From NCBI GenBank assembly GCA_947503145.1, contig CANNCP010000002.1:186001-250000 (forward strand): a stretch of DNA of 64,000 nucleotides, read 5' to 3'. A model generated the notes under the pieces. It was given only the letters and a program-made list of their open reading frames with translations. It had not been told where the DNA came from and made no database searches. Of the stretch, positions 55,663-64,000 are shown in pieces. How positions within the stretch are numbered: the stretch's first letter is position 1; every line of letters starts with the position of its first letter. The stretch is from an uncultured Roseovarius sp. Its GTDB lineage: Bacteria; Pseudomonadota; Alphaproteobacteria; Rhodobacterales; Rhodobacteraceae. The position numbers and the translations under genes are program-made.

Positions 55663-56838
55663 CTATGGTTTGTAATCCCGGCTGAAAAGGTAGATCGCCG
55701 TGCCTGACAGGATCGCAAAGCCGAAAAACGCGAAAAGCACGCCATAGGCCGCCTGCGCGCCCTGCTCTGCCGCAACCACAGTATGCAACGGGCCCGATCC
55801 GAACTGCATCACCCCGACACCACCGATGCCAAAGAGATTCATCAGCGTGACGCCGCGCCCAGCCAGATGCGGCGGAAAGAAACTGCGCGCATGGGCCACC
55901 ATCATTGGAAAGCTGGCACCAAAGAGCCCGATTACAGCGCAAAGCGCGATGGACAGCCCCACCCCGTACCCGACCAACGCGGCAAGTGTCAGGGTCGCGG
56001 CGGCGCAGATCAGATTACCACCCAGGCAGATCCATTTCTGCGTGCCGAATATCCGGTCAAGCGGGCCATAGAGGAATGTGCCCGCAATCATTGCCACCCC
56101 CATCACCAGGCTCGCCTGCCCGACTTGCCCGGTATCCAGCGCAAAGATATCGCTCATGTAGGGGCCGATCCACAGCCCGCGGATCGCCGCCGACGGCGCA
56201 TAAGCCACGAACATCAGAGGAAAGATCGGCCAGAGCGCACGCATCGTTAGCAGATCCAGGACCGATCCCCGCGCGCCACCCTCTACCGCCTCGGGGTCGC
56301 GTACGGTCAGCGCGATGCCTAACGCGACCACCACCGAGATCGCCCCCAGCCCCCAGAGCGAAGCCCGCCAGCCGAATGTCTCGGCCGCCAGTGCCATCGG
56401 CCAGGATGCGACCAGATTGCCAAGCGATCCCACCCCCAGCATCACGGCGGCGAGCGTCGCGAACTGGGCCAACGGGAACTGCCGCGCGAAAATGTAATAG
56501 GATGCCATCAGCACGGGCGAACAGCCGATACCGATCAGCGCCATCGCCAGTGTCACATGCGTCGGCCCTGTCGCCAGCGCAAAGAGCGCCGCGCCGCCCC
56601 CGCCGCCCAGCATCAGCAATGTCGCGGCCGTACGCCGCGGCCCGATCCGGTCCAGTGCCCAGCCGATGGGCAGTTGCATCGCTGCGAAGGTGAGAAACCA
56701 TATGCCGGAGGCAAAAGCGAGATCCTCGGGCGTGGCGCCGATATCGCGCGACAGCACACCACCCAGCACCGCCAGGAACGCGCGAAAGAACTGGCTCAGC
56801 ACATAGGCCAGACACAACATGACAAGACCGAGACGCAT
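55663..56838 (-). CDS. MFS transporter
   Basis: The 391-residue protein has about twelve hydrophobic segments and the MFS loop between helices 2 and 3 (GWALDRIGPRRTAA), as well as the helix 8-9 loop (LYGPLDRIFGTQKW). The substrate is unknown. The start at 56838 was chosen for GGAG seven bases upstream. A leftward HDAC-family gene lies upstream, 95 bp away, on the same strand, so they may be transcribed together. Confidence 0.85.
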   Translation of the reverse strand: MRLGLVMLCLAYVLSQFFRAFLAVLGGVLSRDIGATPEDLAFASGIWFLTFAAMQLPIGWALDRIGPRRTAATLLMLGGGGGAALFALATGPTHVTLAMALIGIGCSPVLMASYYIFARQFPLAQFATLAAVMLGVGSLGNLVASWPMALAAETFGWRASLWGLGAISVVVALGIALTVRDPEAVEGGARGSVLDLLTMRALWPIFPLMFVAYAPSAAIRGLWIGPYMSDIFALDTGQVGQASLVMGVAMIAGTFLYGPLDRIFGTQKWICLGGNLICAAATLTLAALVGYGVGLSIALCAVIGLFGASFPMMVAHARSFFPPHLAGRGVTLMNLFGIGGVGVMQFGSGPLHTVVAAEQGAQAAYGVLFAFFGFAILSGTAIYLFSRDYKP

Positions 56839-56933
56839 TTCAAAGCTCCAGTTGGACGGGTACACACCGCGCCCGCATTATTGTGGATGGCCCAGAAGGA
56901 CCAATTGTGGGCGGTCCAGAGGGACCAATCGCC

Positions 56934-57860
56934 TCAGCCGACGCGCGCCATCAACGCATCTACATGGGCGGCGGCGCTGGCGGCAAGCGCACTCAGGTCA
57001 TACCCCCCTTCGAGGCAGGACACGACACGGCCCCCGGCATGTTCGTCTGCGAGGTCGCATATCCTGCCCGTCGCCCATGCGAAATCATCTTCCACCAGGT
57101 TGAGTCCGGCCAGCGGGTCTGCCTGATGCGCATCAAACCCCGCCGAGATGAACACCATCTCGGGCGCAAAGGCATCCACGGCGGGCAGTACCTGTCCCTC
57201 CATCGCCTGCCGAAAGGCCCTGCTACCTGCCCCGTCAGGCAGCGCCACGTTCAGCACATTGCCGTCGCTGCCGGTCTCATCTGGATACCCGGTGCCCGGA
57301 AAGAGCGGCATCTGATGGGTCGAGCAAAACAGGATACGCGGGTCGCCCTGACACAGATCCTGCGTGCCGTTGCCGTGATGTACGTCGAAATCGACGATGG
57401 CGACACGGTCCAGCCCGTGATGCTCCAGTGCATGTTTCGCGGCAATCGCAACCGTACCAAACAGGCAGAACCCCATTGGCGTGATCTTTTCCGCATGATG
57501 GCCCGGCGGACGGCACGCGACAAAGGCATTCCGCGCCTTGCCCGCCACGACCATATCCACCGCACGCACTGCCCCGCCCGCTGCGCGTAGCGCAGCCGTC
57601 AGAGAGCCGGGCGACATATACGTGTCCGCGTCCAGATGCCCCCAGCCCGTGGCTGGCACAGCGGCGCGGATCGCCTCGACATGGGATTGGGGATGTGCGC
57701 GCAGCAGATGCACCTCTTCGGCCAACGGCGCATCGACCCGGGTCAGGTCCTTGCCTTCAAGCGCGGCCATGATGTGTTCCAGCCGGGCGACCTGCTCGGG
57801 GTGGCCAGACGGATTGAGGTGTTGCAGGCAGTCGGAATGGGTGATCAGGGCTGTAGTCAT
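56934..57860 (-). CDS. Histone deacetylase family (acetoin utilisation/acetylpolyamine amidohydrolase type)
   Basis: The 308-residue enzyme shows HDAC-superfamily metal and catalytic motifs: RPPGHHAEKITPMGFCLFGTVAIAA, IVDFDVHHGNGTQDL and FISAGFDAHQADPLAGLNL, with a C-terminal SCLEGGYDLSALA. Bacterial members remove acetyl groups from polyamines, other small amines or proteins. It is divergent from the MscS gene, 106 bp apart. In a window with acetyl-CoA synthetase at the other end this is suggestive only; there is no shared operon. Confidence 0.9.
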   Translation of the reverse strand: MTTALITHSDCLQHLNPSGHPEQVARLEHIMAALEGKDLTRVDAPLAEEVHLLRAHPQSHVEAIRAAVPATGWGHLDADTYMSPGSLTAALRAAGGAVRAVDMVVAGKARNAFVACRPPGHHAEKITPMGFCLFGTVAIAAKHALEHHGLDRVAIVDFDVHHGNGTQDLCQGDPRILFCSTHQMPLFPGTGYPDETGSDGNVLNVALPDGAGSRAFRQAMEGQVLPAVDAFAPEMVFISAGFDAHQADPLAGLNLVEDDFAWATGRICDLADEHAGGRVVSCLEGGYDLSALAASAAAHVDALMARVG

Positions 57861-57966
57861 TGGGCAATCTGGTCCTTGTCGTGGGCTCGCGGCATGTGAC
57901 GTCAAACACGCCGCGCTGTCCAGAGCAGCCTTGCCCACGCCCCCGGCACGGGGCATGCTAAAGGTA

Positions 57967-59385
57967 ATGGCAAGCGAAGCGGACCCAACCAGAAGCACCA
58001 TAACCACCGCCACCGAGGCGGCGGCGCCAGCACAGCAGGCGCAGGACATCGCGCTGAGCCTCCTGGACCAGATTCATAATTTCGCGCTCGGTCTGCTGAG
58101 ACCTTGGAACGCCTATCAGGTCATCATCATCATCGGGCTGCTCCTGGCAGCACATGTCCTGCGCGCGCTCTTTGGACCGCGCATTCATGCCTGGATGCGC
58201 ACACGCGAAGGCTGGCCGAAATGGCGGATGCGGTTCCTGGTGATGGGCCACCGCAGGCTGCGGCTGATCTTTTTTGTCATGCTCAGCTGGCCGACCTACT
58301 GGATCATGCAGGCATCCACCTGGCCCAGCCGATCCTACATAATCGGTATCGTCGCAAGCCTCGCGCTTGCCTGGTTGCTCATCACGATCATCACGCGGCT
58401 GATCGTCAATGGCTTCGTACGCGGCCTGGTCCGTTATGTGGGATGGACATGGGCCTCGTTGATCATCCTCGGCCTGACGAACGAGGTGCAGCTGCTGCTG
58501 GAGTCCCTGGCCGTCCACGTTGGTGATTCGCGCATCTCGGCGTGGCTTGTGGTGCAGGCGGCATTCACCCTCAGCGCACTCTTTTTCGTGGCGCGATTGC
58601 TGTCCAGAGCATCGTCCAGCCAGATCCGCCAGAACAAGGAGATCTCGCCCTCCATGCAGGTGCTGGCGGTCAAGTTCCTGCAAGTCACGTTTTTCGGCGC
58701 GGCGTTCTTCATCGGGCTGAGAGCCGTCGGTTTCGACCTCACCGGCCTTGCGTTTCTCTCGGGTGCCATCGGGGTCGGCCTCGGGTTCGGCCTGCAAAAG
58801 GTCGTCTCGAACCTGGTTTCGGGCATCATCATCCTGCTGGACAAGTCGATCAAACCCGGCGACGTCATCAGCCTTGGCGAGACGTTCGGCTGGATCGAGA
58901 CGCTGGGCGCGCGATACGCCTCAGTCGTCACCCGCGACGGCAAGGAATACCTGATCCCCAACGAAGACCTGATCACAGGCCAGGTGGTCAACTGGTCATA
59001 TTCCAACGAATTTGTGCGGCTCGACATCTATTTCGGCACGGCTTATGGCGACGATCCGCATCTGGTGCGCAAGATTGCCATCGAGGCCGCATCAGGCGTC
59101 GAACGGGTACTGAAGATGAAAGCGCCGGTTTGCCATGTCGTCGGCTTCGGCGACAGTTCCGTGGATTACATCCTGCGCTTCTGGATCAAGGACCCGTCCG
59201 CCGGGCTGACCAACATCCGCGGCAACGTCTTTCTGGCGCTGTGGGATGCGTTCGCCAAGCATGGCATCTCGATCCCCTTCCCTCAGCGCGAATTGCGCAT
59301 GCTGGAGGCTGTCACGGATGTAAAAACCGACAGGCTGCCGCCGGCCCCGAACGATCCGCAGGCCGATACCAAGGGGGCTGGTTGA
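57967..59385 (+). CDS. Mechanosensitive channel MscS-family protein
   Basis: The 472-residue membrane protein has an extended N-terminal part with about four hydrophobic segments, then the MscS core: pore helix region GLAFLSGAIGVGLGFGLQKVVSNLVSGIIILLDKSIKPGDVI (in parts), beta domain with YLIPNEDLITGQVVNWSYSN, and a cytoplasmic C-terminal domain. It opens under membrane tension to release solutes. The ATG at 57967 follows AAAGG; an ATG at 57955 is possible. It is monocistronic as far as seen. Confidence 0.9.
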   Translation: MASEADPTRSTITTATEAAAPAQQAQDIALSLLDQIHNFALGLLRPWNAYQVIIIIGLLLAAHVLRALFGPRIHAWMRTREGWPKWRMRFLVMGHRRLRLIFFVMLSWPTYWIMQASTWPSRSYIIGIVASLALAWLLITIITRLIVNGFVRGLVRYVGWTWASLIILGLTNEVQLLLESLAVHVGDSRISAWLVVQAAFTLSALFFVARLLSRASSSQIRQNKEISPSMQVLAVKFLQVTFFGAAFFIGLRAVGFDLTGLAFLSGAIGVGLGFGLQKVVSNLVSGIIILLDKSIKPGDVISLGETFGWIETLGARYASVVTRDGKEYLIPNEDLITGQVVNWSYSNEFVRLDIYFGTAYGDDPHLVRKIAIEAASGVERVLKMKAPVCHVVGFGDSSVDYILRFWIKDPSAGLTNIRGNVFLALWDAFAKHGISIPFPQRELRMLEAVTDVKTDRLPPAPNDPQADTKGAG

Positions 59386-59521
59386 CAAAATTACCTCAGG
59401 TTCCAGTATTTTACCGCCCATCTGCGTCCCGGATTATTGAAATGCCCCCCTTGCACTGCTAACTTCAAAGAACGCCCGGCACCGGGGCCTTTGACGGTGC
59501 GCTGGAGAGGAGGACACTGTC

Positions 59522-59944
59522 CTGTCTTTTACGACTGACGCGGCCCGCACCGCTGACCGAGGGGCGCCCATCGCGCACCCCGAACCGAGCGTTTCAAGCG
59601 AAAATCAGCTTGGGCATATCCTATCCTGGCTGACCGAGGACAAGGCTGAAGATATCGTGCAGATTGATCTGCGCGGCAAATCGGCTATTGGCGATTACAT
59701 GGTGATCTGCACCGGCAGATCGTCGCGTCAGGTCTCGGCCATTTCCGGGAAGCTGGTGGAGAGGCTCAAGACAGAGCTGAATCGCCCGTCACGGATCGAA
59801 GGCAAGGAAACCGGCGACTGGGTGCTGATCGACACCGGCGACGTGATCGTGCACGTCTTCCGTCCCGAGGTGCGCGAATTCTACCAGCTGGAGAAGATGT
59901 GGCTGCCTGCAGACCAGCAGGCGCTCGCCGCCCAACCCAGCTGA
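59522..59944 (+). CDS. rsfS: Ribosome silencing factor RsfS, apparent CTG start
   Basis: The protein (140 residues from 59522) contains the RsfS core DKAEDIVQIDLRGKSAIGDYMVICTGRSSRQVSAI and EGKETGDWVLIDTGDVIVHVF. RsfS binds ribosomal protein L14 and blocks subunit joining. Between the upstream in-frame stop (59492) and the GTG at 59657 there is no ATG, GTG or TTG. Starting at GTG 59657 would remove the conserved helix WLTEDKAEDIVQ. A strong AGGAGG sits eight bases before CTG 59522, the likeliest start. rlmH starts directly after its stop. Confidence 0.8.
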   Translation: MSFTTDAARTADRGAPIAHPEPSVSSENQLGHILSWLTEDKAEDIVQIDLRGKSAIGDYMVICTGRSSRQVSAISGKLVERLKTELNRPSRIEGKETGDWVLIDTGDVIVHVFRPEVREFYQLEKMWLPADQQALAAQPS

Positions 59945-60415
59945 ATGCGCCTGTATATCTGCGCCGTCGGCCGTCTGCGCCGGGGGCCCGAACGTGCGCT
60001 GCTGGATGACTACATCACCCGTTTTGACCGGACCGGGCGGGCGCTCTCGCTGGGTCCGCTGGCCGAGCATGAAGTCGACGACCGCAAGGGCGGCGGCATA
60101 TCGGCCGAAGCCGCCTTGCTGGATCGCGTTCTGCCACAGGGTGCTGTCCGCGTGATGCTGGACGAACGCGGCACAGTGCTCAGTTCTCCGCGATTCGCCA
60201 CCTGCCTGGCAAATTGGCGGGATGATGGTGCGTCCGATCTGGCCTTTGTCATCGGTGGGGCGGACGGAATCGACCCCGCTTTGCGCGAAACCGCACAGAT
60301 GTCGCTATCTTTTGGTCAGATGGTCTGGCCGCACATGCTGGCCCGCGTGATGCTCGCCGAACAGCTCTACCGCGCCGCGACAATTCTCGCCGGGACACCC
60401 TACCACCGGGCTTGA
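59945..60415 (+). CDS. rlmH: 23S rRNA (pseudouridine1915-N3)-methyltransferase
   Basis: The 156-residue SPOUT-class methyltransferase has the expected length for RlmH. It shows LYICAVGRLRRGPERALLDDYITRF at the start, LDERGTVLSS, the knot region FVIGGADGIDPALRE and the C-terminal ARVMLAEQLYRAATILAGTPYHRA. It methylates position 1915 of 23S rRNA. Its ATG begins immediately after the RsfS stop, in the standard rsfS-rlmH pairing. A conserved A/T-rich motif begins 18 bp after its stop. Confidence 0.95.
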   Translation: MRLYICAVGRLRRGPERALLDDYITRFDRTGRALSLGPLAEHEVDDRKGGGISAEAALLDRVLPQGAVRVMLDERGTVLSSPRFATCLANWRDDGASDLAFVIGGADGIDPALRETAQMSLSFGQMVWPHMLARVMLAEQLYRAATILAGTPYHRA

Positions 60416-60432
60416 GAGGGCGCGCCTGTCTG

Positions 60433-60460
60433 CCTTTCATTTTTCTTCAAATACTCAAAT
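60433..60460 (+). repeat. Conserved A/T-rich 3' motif, copy 4
   Basis: CCTTTCATTTTTCTTCAAAT followed by ACTCAAAT, 18 bp downstream of rlmH and in the sense direction. Two bases in the C/A-rich centre differ from copies 1 and 3. Confidence 0.75.
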
Positions 60461-60543
60461 TCCCCGCGCGCAACGAATTCCTGCCGCCGTTACCGCAAAC
60501 AACATTCCCCCGGCCCATCACATTGGATAACAACGCCAATATC

Positions 60544-60564
60544 AAAGCGTTTTGCATTGAATCC
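60544..60564. repeat. GCGTTTTGC family copy before gpmI
   Basis: AAAGCGTTTTGCATTGAATC matches the reverse of the pyrD-downstream element (GCGTTTTGCGTTCAATC) at 15 of 17 positions over 60547-60563. Only one arm is present here. It shares the gap with A/T-rich motif copy 4. Confidence 0.6.
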
Positions 60565-60671
60565 GGGCTGAGGGTCAGATGCGGAACGCTCCCAACATTG
60601 AAGTGGCGCAGGTCTTTTCCGCTTTCCCTGTTTCAGAAAAACCGCAAAAGGCCAAAGGCAGGAGAGACCGA

Positions 60672-62189
60672 ATGAGCACACCAAAACCGGTGGTTCTATG
60701 CATTCTGGACGGCTGGGGCCTCTCCGAGGATACCGCCGCCAATGCGCCAGTGCTGGCGAAAACCCCGCATTTCGACGCGCTGTTGGCCGCCTGTCCGCAT
60801 GCCACACTGATCACCCATGGCCCGGATGTGGGCCTGCCGCCCGGGCAGATGGGCAATTCCGAAGTTGGCCACATGAACATCGGCGCGGGCCGGGTGGTCG
60901 AGATGGACCTGCGCCGCATCGACCGCGCCATCGACACCGGGACATTCGACACCCTGCCGGGCATCCTGCGTTTTGCCGAGGCGCTGCAGGCGACCGGCGG
61001 CACGGCGCATCTGCTGGGTGTGCTGTCGGACGGCGGCGTGCACAGCCATCTGGACCACATGATCGCCACCGCCCGCGCCCTGACCTCACAAGGCCTGCGC
61101 GTCGCGATCCACGCCTTTACCGACGGGCGCGACGTGGCACAGGTATCGGCCAAGACCTATCTCGAAGAGCTGCGCAGCGCCCTGCCCGCCGGGGCCTTTA
61201 TCGCCACCGTGTCGGGTCGCTACTACGCGATGGACCGCGACAATCGCTGGGAACGGGTCGAACTGGCCTATCAGGCACTGGCGCAGGGGCGCGGCTATAT
61301 CGCAGACTCGGCGGGCGAGGCCATTGATGAGGCTTACGGCAAGGGGCGCACGGATGAATTCATCAAGCCGCGCGTTCTGGGCAACTATACAGGGATGAAG
61401 GACGGCGACGGCATCTTGTCCCTGAACTTCCGCGCCGACCGGGCGCGCGAGATCCTCGCCGCCTTTGCCGACCCGGAATTCGATCACTTCGAGACCGGCA
61501 AGCGGCCCGATTTCGCTATTGTCAGTGGCTTCACCGAATATTCACGCCGCCACGCCGAATACATGGATTGCATCTTTCCTGACGAGCAGCCGGAAAACAC
61601 GCTGGCAGTCTGGATGGCCAAGAAGGGTCGGAGCCAATTCCATCTGGCGGAGACCGAGAAATACCCGCATGTCACGTTCTTCCTCAATGGCGGCAAGGAA
61701 GCACCGGAACTGGGCGAAGATCGCTACATGGCCGCCTCTCCGCGCGTTGCGACCTACGACCTGCAACCCGAAATGGCTGCCGCCGAAGTGACGGATCAAC
61801 TGGTCGCCGCGATCAAAAAACGCTACGATCTGATCGTGGTGAATTACGCAAACCCCGACATGGTCGGCCATACTGGCGATCTGGCAGCAGCAATCGCGGC
61901 CTGCGAGGCTGTCGATACCGGGCTGGGCCGTGCGCTGGACGCGCTCAGGGCCGTCGGCGGCGCGATGATCGTGACCGCCGATCACGGCAATTGCGAAGTC
62001 ATGGTCGATCCCGATTCGGGCAAACCACACACCGCCCACACCACCAATCCGGTCCCGGTGATCCTGGTCGGCGGCCCAAAGGGGGCAACCCTGCGCCCCG
62101 GTCGCCTGGCCGACCTTGCGCCGACGCTGCTGGCGCTTATGGACCTGGAAGCGCCGCCGCAGATGACCGGCGAGAGCCTCCTGGCATGA
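60672..62189 (+). CDS. gpmI: 2,3-bisphosphoglycerate-independent phosphoglycerate mutase
   Basis: The 505-residue glycolytic enzyme interconverts 3- and 2-phosphoglycerate. It belongs to the alkaline phosphatase superfamily with Asp13 (ILDGWG), the phosphoserine Ser63 (GQMGNSEVGHMNIG), HSHLDHM, DGRDV, and the metal-binding NYANPDMVGHTG and TADHGNCE near the C-terminus. Start at 60672 has AGGAG eight bases upstream. Its stop overlaps the EnvC-like gene by ATGA. Confidence 0.97.
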   Translation: MSTPKPVVLCILDGWGLSEDTAANAPVLAKTPHFDALLAACPHATLITHGPDVGLPPGQMGNSEVGHMNIGAGRVVEMDLRRIDRAIDTGTFDTLPGILRFAEALQATGGTAHLLGVLSDGGVHSHLDHMIATARALTSQGLRVAIHAFTDGRDVAQVSAKTYLEELRSALPAGAFIATVSGRYYAMDRDNRWERVELAYQALAQGRGYIADSAGEAIDEAYGKGRTDEFIKPRVLGNYTGMKDGDGILSLNFRADRAREILAAFADPEFDHFETGKRPDFAIVSGFTEYSRRHAEYMDCIFPDEQPENTLAVWMAKKGRSQFHLAETEKYPHVTFFLNGGKEAPELGEDRYMAASPRVATYDLQPEMAAAEVTDQLVAAIKKRYDLIVVNYANPDMVGHTGDLAAAIAACEAVDTGLGRALDALRAVGGAMIVTADHGNCEVMVDPDSGKPHTAHTTNPVPVILVGGPKGATLRPGRLADLAPTLLALMDLEAPPQMTGESLLA

Positions 62190-63337
62190 AAGGCGGCGTG
62201 CCTCTCTATGCCCTGCTGCTCATGGTCGGGCTGAGCGCCGCGCCGCTGATCACGCAAGCGCAGACAGGTCCGGCTGCCGAGGCCGAAGCCGCCGCACAAC
62301 TGCTGGAGGACGCGACCCGTGCACTTGATGAGGCACGCGAGGCACGCGACCGGGTCAAGGCCCTCACCCAGACCGTTCAGGCCTACGAGGCCGGGTTGCA
62401 GGCCATGCGCGTAGGGCTGCGCCGCGCTGCCATCCGCCAGCAGGCGCTGGAGCAGGAGCTGGCCGCGAGCGACACCGAAATCGCCCAACTGCTGAGCGTG
62501 CTGCAATCCATGAGCCGGACACCGCCCCCCGTCACACTGCTGCACCCCACGGGGCCGGTCGGCACGGCGCGTTCGGGCATGATCCTGGCGGATGTGACCC
62601 CCGCCCTGAATGAAAAGGCGCGGGCGCTGCGTGTAAAGCTCGACGATCTTGCGGTGCTGCGCGCCCTCCAGACCAGCGCTGCGGACCGTTTGCAGAACGG
62701 ATTGAACGGTGCGCAGGCGGCCCGCACCGCGCTCAGCCAGGCCATCGCGGACCGCACCGACCTGCCCCATCGCTTTACCGAGGATCCGGTCAAGACCGCG
62801 CTGTTGATCGCCTCGGCCGAATCGCTTGAAGGGTTCGCCAGTGGGCTCAGCCAGATCGCGGTGGGAGAAGACGCCGCGCCACTGCCGGAAATCGAGGCTC
62901 GCAAGGGCACGCTGCCGCTGCCGGTACAGGGCCGTCTGCTGCGCCGCGCGGGCGAGGCCGATGCCGCCGGTATCACGCGTCCCGGCATCCTGATCGCCGC
63001 ACCACCGCGCGCGGTGGTCACGACACCTGCCGCCGCAACGTTGCGCTATCGGGGGCCGCTTTTGGATTACGGCACCGTCGCGATACTGGAGCCGCAATCG
63101 GGCATTTTGCTTGTCCTTGCGGGGATGGACGTGGTTTACGGCGAAATTGGCCAGATCCTGCCCATGGGCAGCCCGGTGGGGTTGATGGGCGGACTTGATC
63201 CGGGCGATGACGGGATTGTTCCCGCGCGACTGCAAGACGCCGGTTCCGATTGGACAGAAACCCTATATATAGAGATCAGACAGGATAACACACCGGTAGA
63301 CCCTGCCCTGTGGTTCCGAACAGACAAGGATGATTGA
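62186..63337 (+). CDS. EnvC-like murein hydrolase activator
   Basis: The 383-residue protein has a signal peptide (1-26, ending QAQ), a long coiled coil (about 30-200) and a C-terminal M23/LytM-like domain (YRGPLLDYGTVAILEPQSGILLVLAGMDVVYGEIGQILPMGSPVGLMGG in parts; YIEIRQDNTPVDPALWF). The LytM metal-binding His and Asp of active endopeptidases are not visible, as in EnvC and NlpD, which activate amidases instead of cutting peptidoglycan. Its start overlaps gpmI and it ends 3 bp before the CtpA gene. Confidence 0.85.
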   Translation: MKGGVPLYALLLMVGLSAAPLITQAQTGPAAEAEAAAQLLEDATRALDEAREARDRVKALTQTVQAYEAGLQAMRVGLRRAAIRQQALEQELAASDTEIAQLLSVLQSMSRTPPPVTLLHPTGPVGTARSGMILADVTPALNEKARALRVKLDDLAVLRALQTSAADRLQNGLNGAQAARTALSQAIADRTDLPHRFTEDPVKTALLIASAESLEGFASGLSQIAVGEDAAPLPEIEARKGTLPLPVQGRLLRRAGEADAAGITRPGILIAAPPRAVVTTPAAATLRYRGPLLDYGTVAILEPQSGILLVLAGMDVVYGEIGQILPMGSPVGLMGGLDPGDDGIVPARLQDAGSDWTETLYIEIRQDNTPVDPALWFRTDKDD

Positions 63338-63340
63338 GCG

Positions 63341-64000
63341 ATGAAGAAATTTCTGATGGCCGCCGCCGCAGGCACGCTGGCCGGAGTGGTCGTGACGACC
63401 CAGGTCGCGGCCCCGCTGCTGGCCCAGGAGGCCACGCGCAACACCAACGTCTACGAGCAACTGGACCTCTTTGGCGATATTTTCGAGCGCATCCGCGCGC
63501 AATATGTCGAAGATGTGGATGAGGCCGATCTGATCGAAGCGGCCATCAACGGCATGCTCACCTCGCTTGATCCGCACTCATCCTATCTCAGCCCCGATGA
63601 TGCCCAGGCCATGCAGGAACAGACCCGCGGTGAATTCGGCGGGCTAGGCATCGAGGTCACGCAGGAGGAGGGGTTCGTCAAGGTCGTCTCGCCTATCGAC
63701 GGCACGCCGGCGGACAATGCGGGTGTCGAGGCGGGCGATTTCATCACCCATGTGGACGGCGAAAGCGTTCTGGGCCTCACGCTTGATCAGGCGGTTGATC
63801 TGATGCGCGGCCCCGTCGGGTCCGAGATCGTGATCACCGTGGTGCGCGAGGGCGAGGCAGAGCCGTTCGACCTGTCGATCATCCGAGACACGATCAAGCT
63901 GACAGCCGTGCGCGCGCGCACCGAGCAACAGACCGTCGTGCTGCGCGTCACCACCTTTAATGAGCAGACCTATCCGAATCTCAAAGAAGGTCTGAGAAAA
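63341..64000 (+). CDS. C-terminal processing protease (S41 family), truncated by window edge
   Basis: The visible 220 residues have a signal peptide/anchor (about 8-28), the N-terminal helical region (EAAINGMLTSLDPHSSYLSPDDAQAMQEQT in part), and a PDZ domain (GLGIEVTQEEGFVKVVSPIDGTPADNAGVEAGDFITHVDG, about 95-170). The Ser/Lys protease core lies beyond the window. S41 proteases with this architecture degrade or process periplasmic proteins, and in several bacteria act with an EnvC-type partner on murein hydrolases. Here the gene follows envC by 3 bp. Confidence 0.92.
   Translation, partial: MKKFLMAAAAGTLAGVVVTTQVAAPLLAQEATRNTNVYEQLDLFGDIFERIRAQYVEDVDEADLIEAAINGMLTSLDPHSSYLSPDDAQAMQEQTRGEFGGLGIEVTQEEGFVKVVSPIDGTPADNAGVEAGDFITHVDGESVLGLTLDQAVDLMRGPVGSEIVITVVREGEAEPFDLSIIRDTIKLTAVRARTEQQTVVLRVTTFNEQTYPNLKEGLRK

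Noticed and set aside
56934..57860. HDAC-family enzyme as an Acs deacetylase in the same circuit
   Set aside because: It is 47 kb from acs in its own unit; bacterial members mostly act on small amines and nothing in the sequence links the two.

Overview
The window is a GC-rich, densely packed chromosomal segment from an alphaproteobacterium. It most likely belongs to the Rhodobacteraceae (roseobacter group). The grounds are gene content and order: accB-accC-aat facing DUF2155/mlaD/NDUFA12, lysC followed by ptsP, a MerR-controlled fadE/fadA/fadB cluster, a Hint-domain protein, and many ATGA start/stop overlaps. I see no rRNA, tRNA, CRISPR array, prophage or insertion sequence. This is core or near-core genome with a few lineage-specific features.

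Layout. 1-9.9 kb: a leftward regulatory set (XRE/ScfR-type regulator, CheY-like receiver, small membrane protein, start of a sodium:solute-symporter-type sensor kinase) is divergent from a rightward Tat-exported binding protein, two LIV-type permeases, two ATPases and acetyl-CoA synthetase. Together these look like a short-chain carboxylate (acetate-type) sensing, uptake and activation unit. 10-14 kb: acetyl-CoA carboxylase subunits accB/accC and aat, facing DUF2155, an orphan MlaD and NDUFA12. 14-21 kb (leftward): clpP and clpX, an unaccompanied Fbp-type iron permease with an upstream TGA-N9-TCA iron-box-like palindrome, and modABC. 21-27 kb (rightward): NUDIX, DUF1178, SDR, DUF2241, lysC, ptsP. 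27-42 kb: mixed single genes (EcsC, GNAT, flavin reductase, AEC and SulP transporters, mtnP, a LysE remnant, apt, a methyltransferase, a 5'-nucleotidase, DUF952, pyrD, a BT1-like transporter, a MATE exporter, two thioesterases). 42.5-50.4 kb: MerR regulator and beta-oxidation cluster (two acyl-CoA dehydrogenases, a 70-residue protein, a GST-like protein, thiolase, FadB-type enzyme). 50.5-59.4 kb: Hint-domain protein, sulfotransferase, DUF4139, a ribbon-helix-helix-like protein, asd, an MFS transporter, an HDAC-family enzyme, MscS. 59.5-64 kb: rsfS (apparently with a CTG start), rlmH, gpmI, an EnvC-like protein and the start of a CtpA protease.

Two dispersed intergenic sequence families stand out. 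One is a partly palindromic element built on GCGTTTTGC/GCAAAACGC; one copy is a perfect 26-bp palindrome containing the stop codons of two convergent genes. The other is a strongly conserved A/T-rich motif (core TTTCATTTTTCCAAAAATAC) with four copies, three of them just 3' of a gene in the sense direction. Neither is explained by the coding annotation. All calls come from reading the sequence and from family knowledge; no database search was run.
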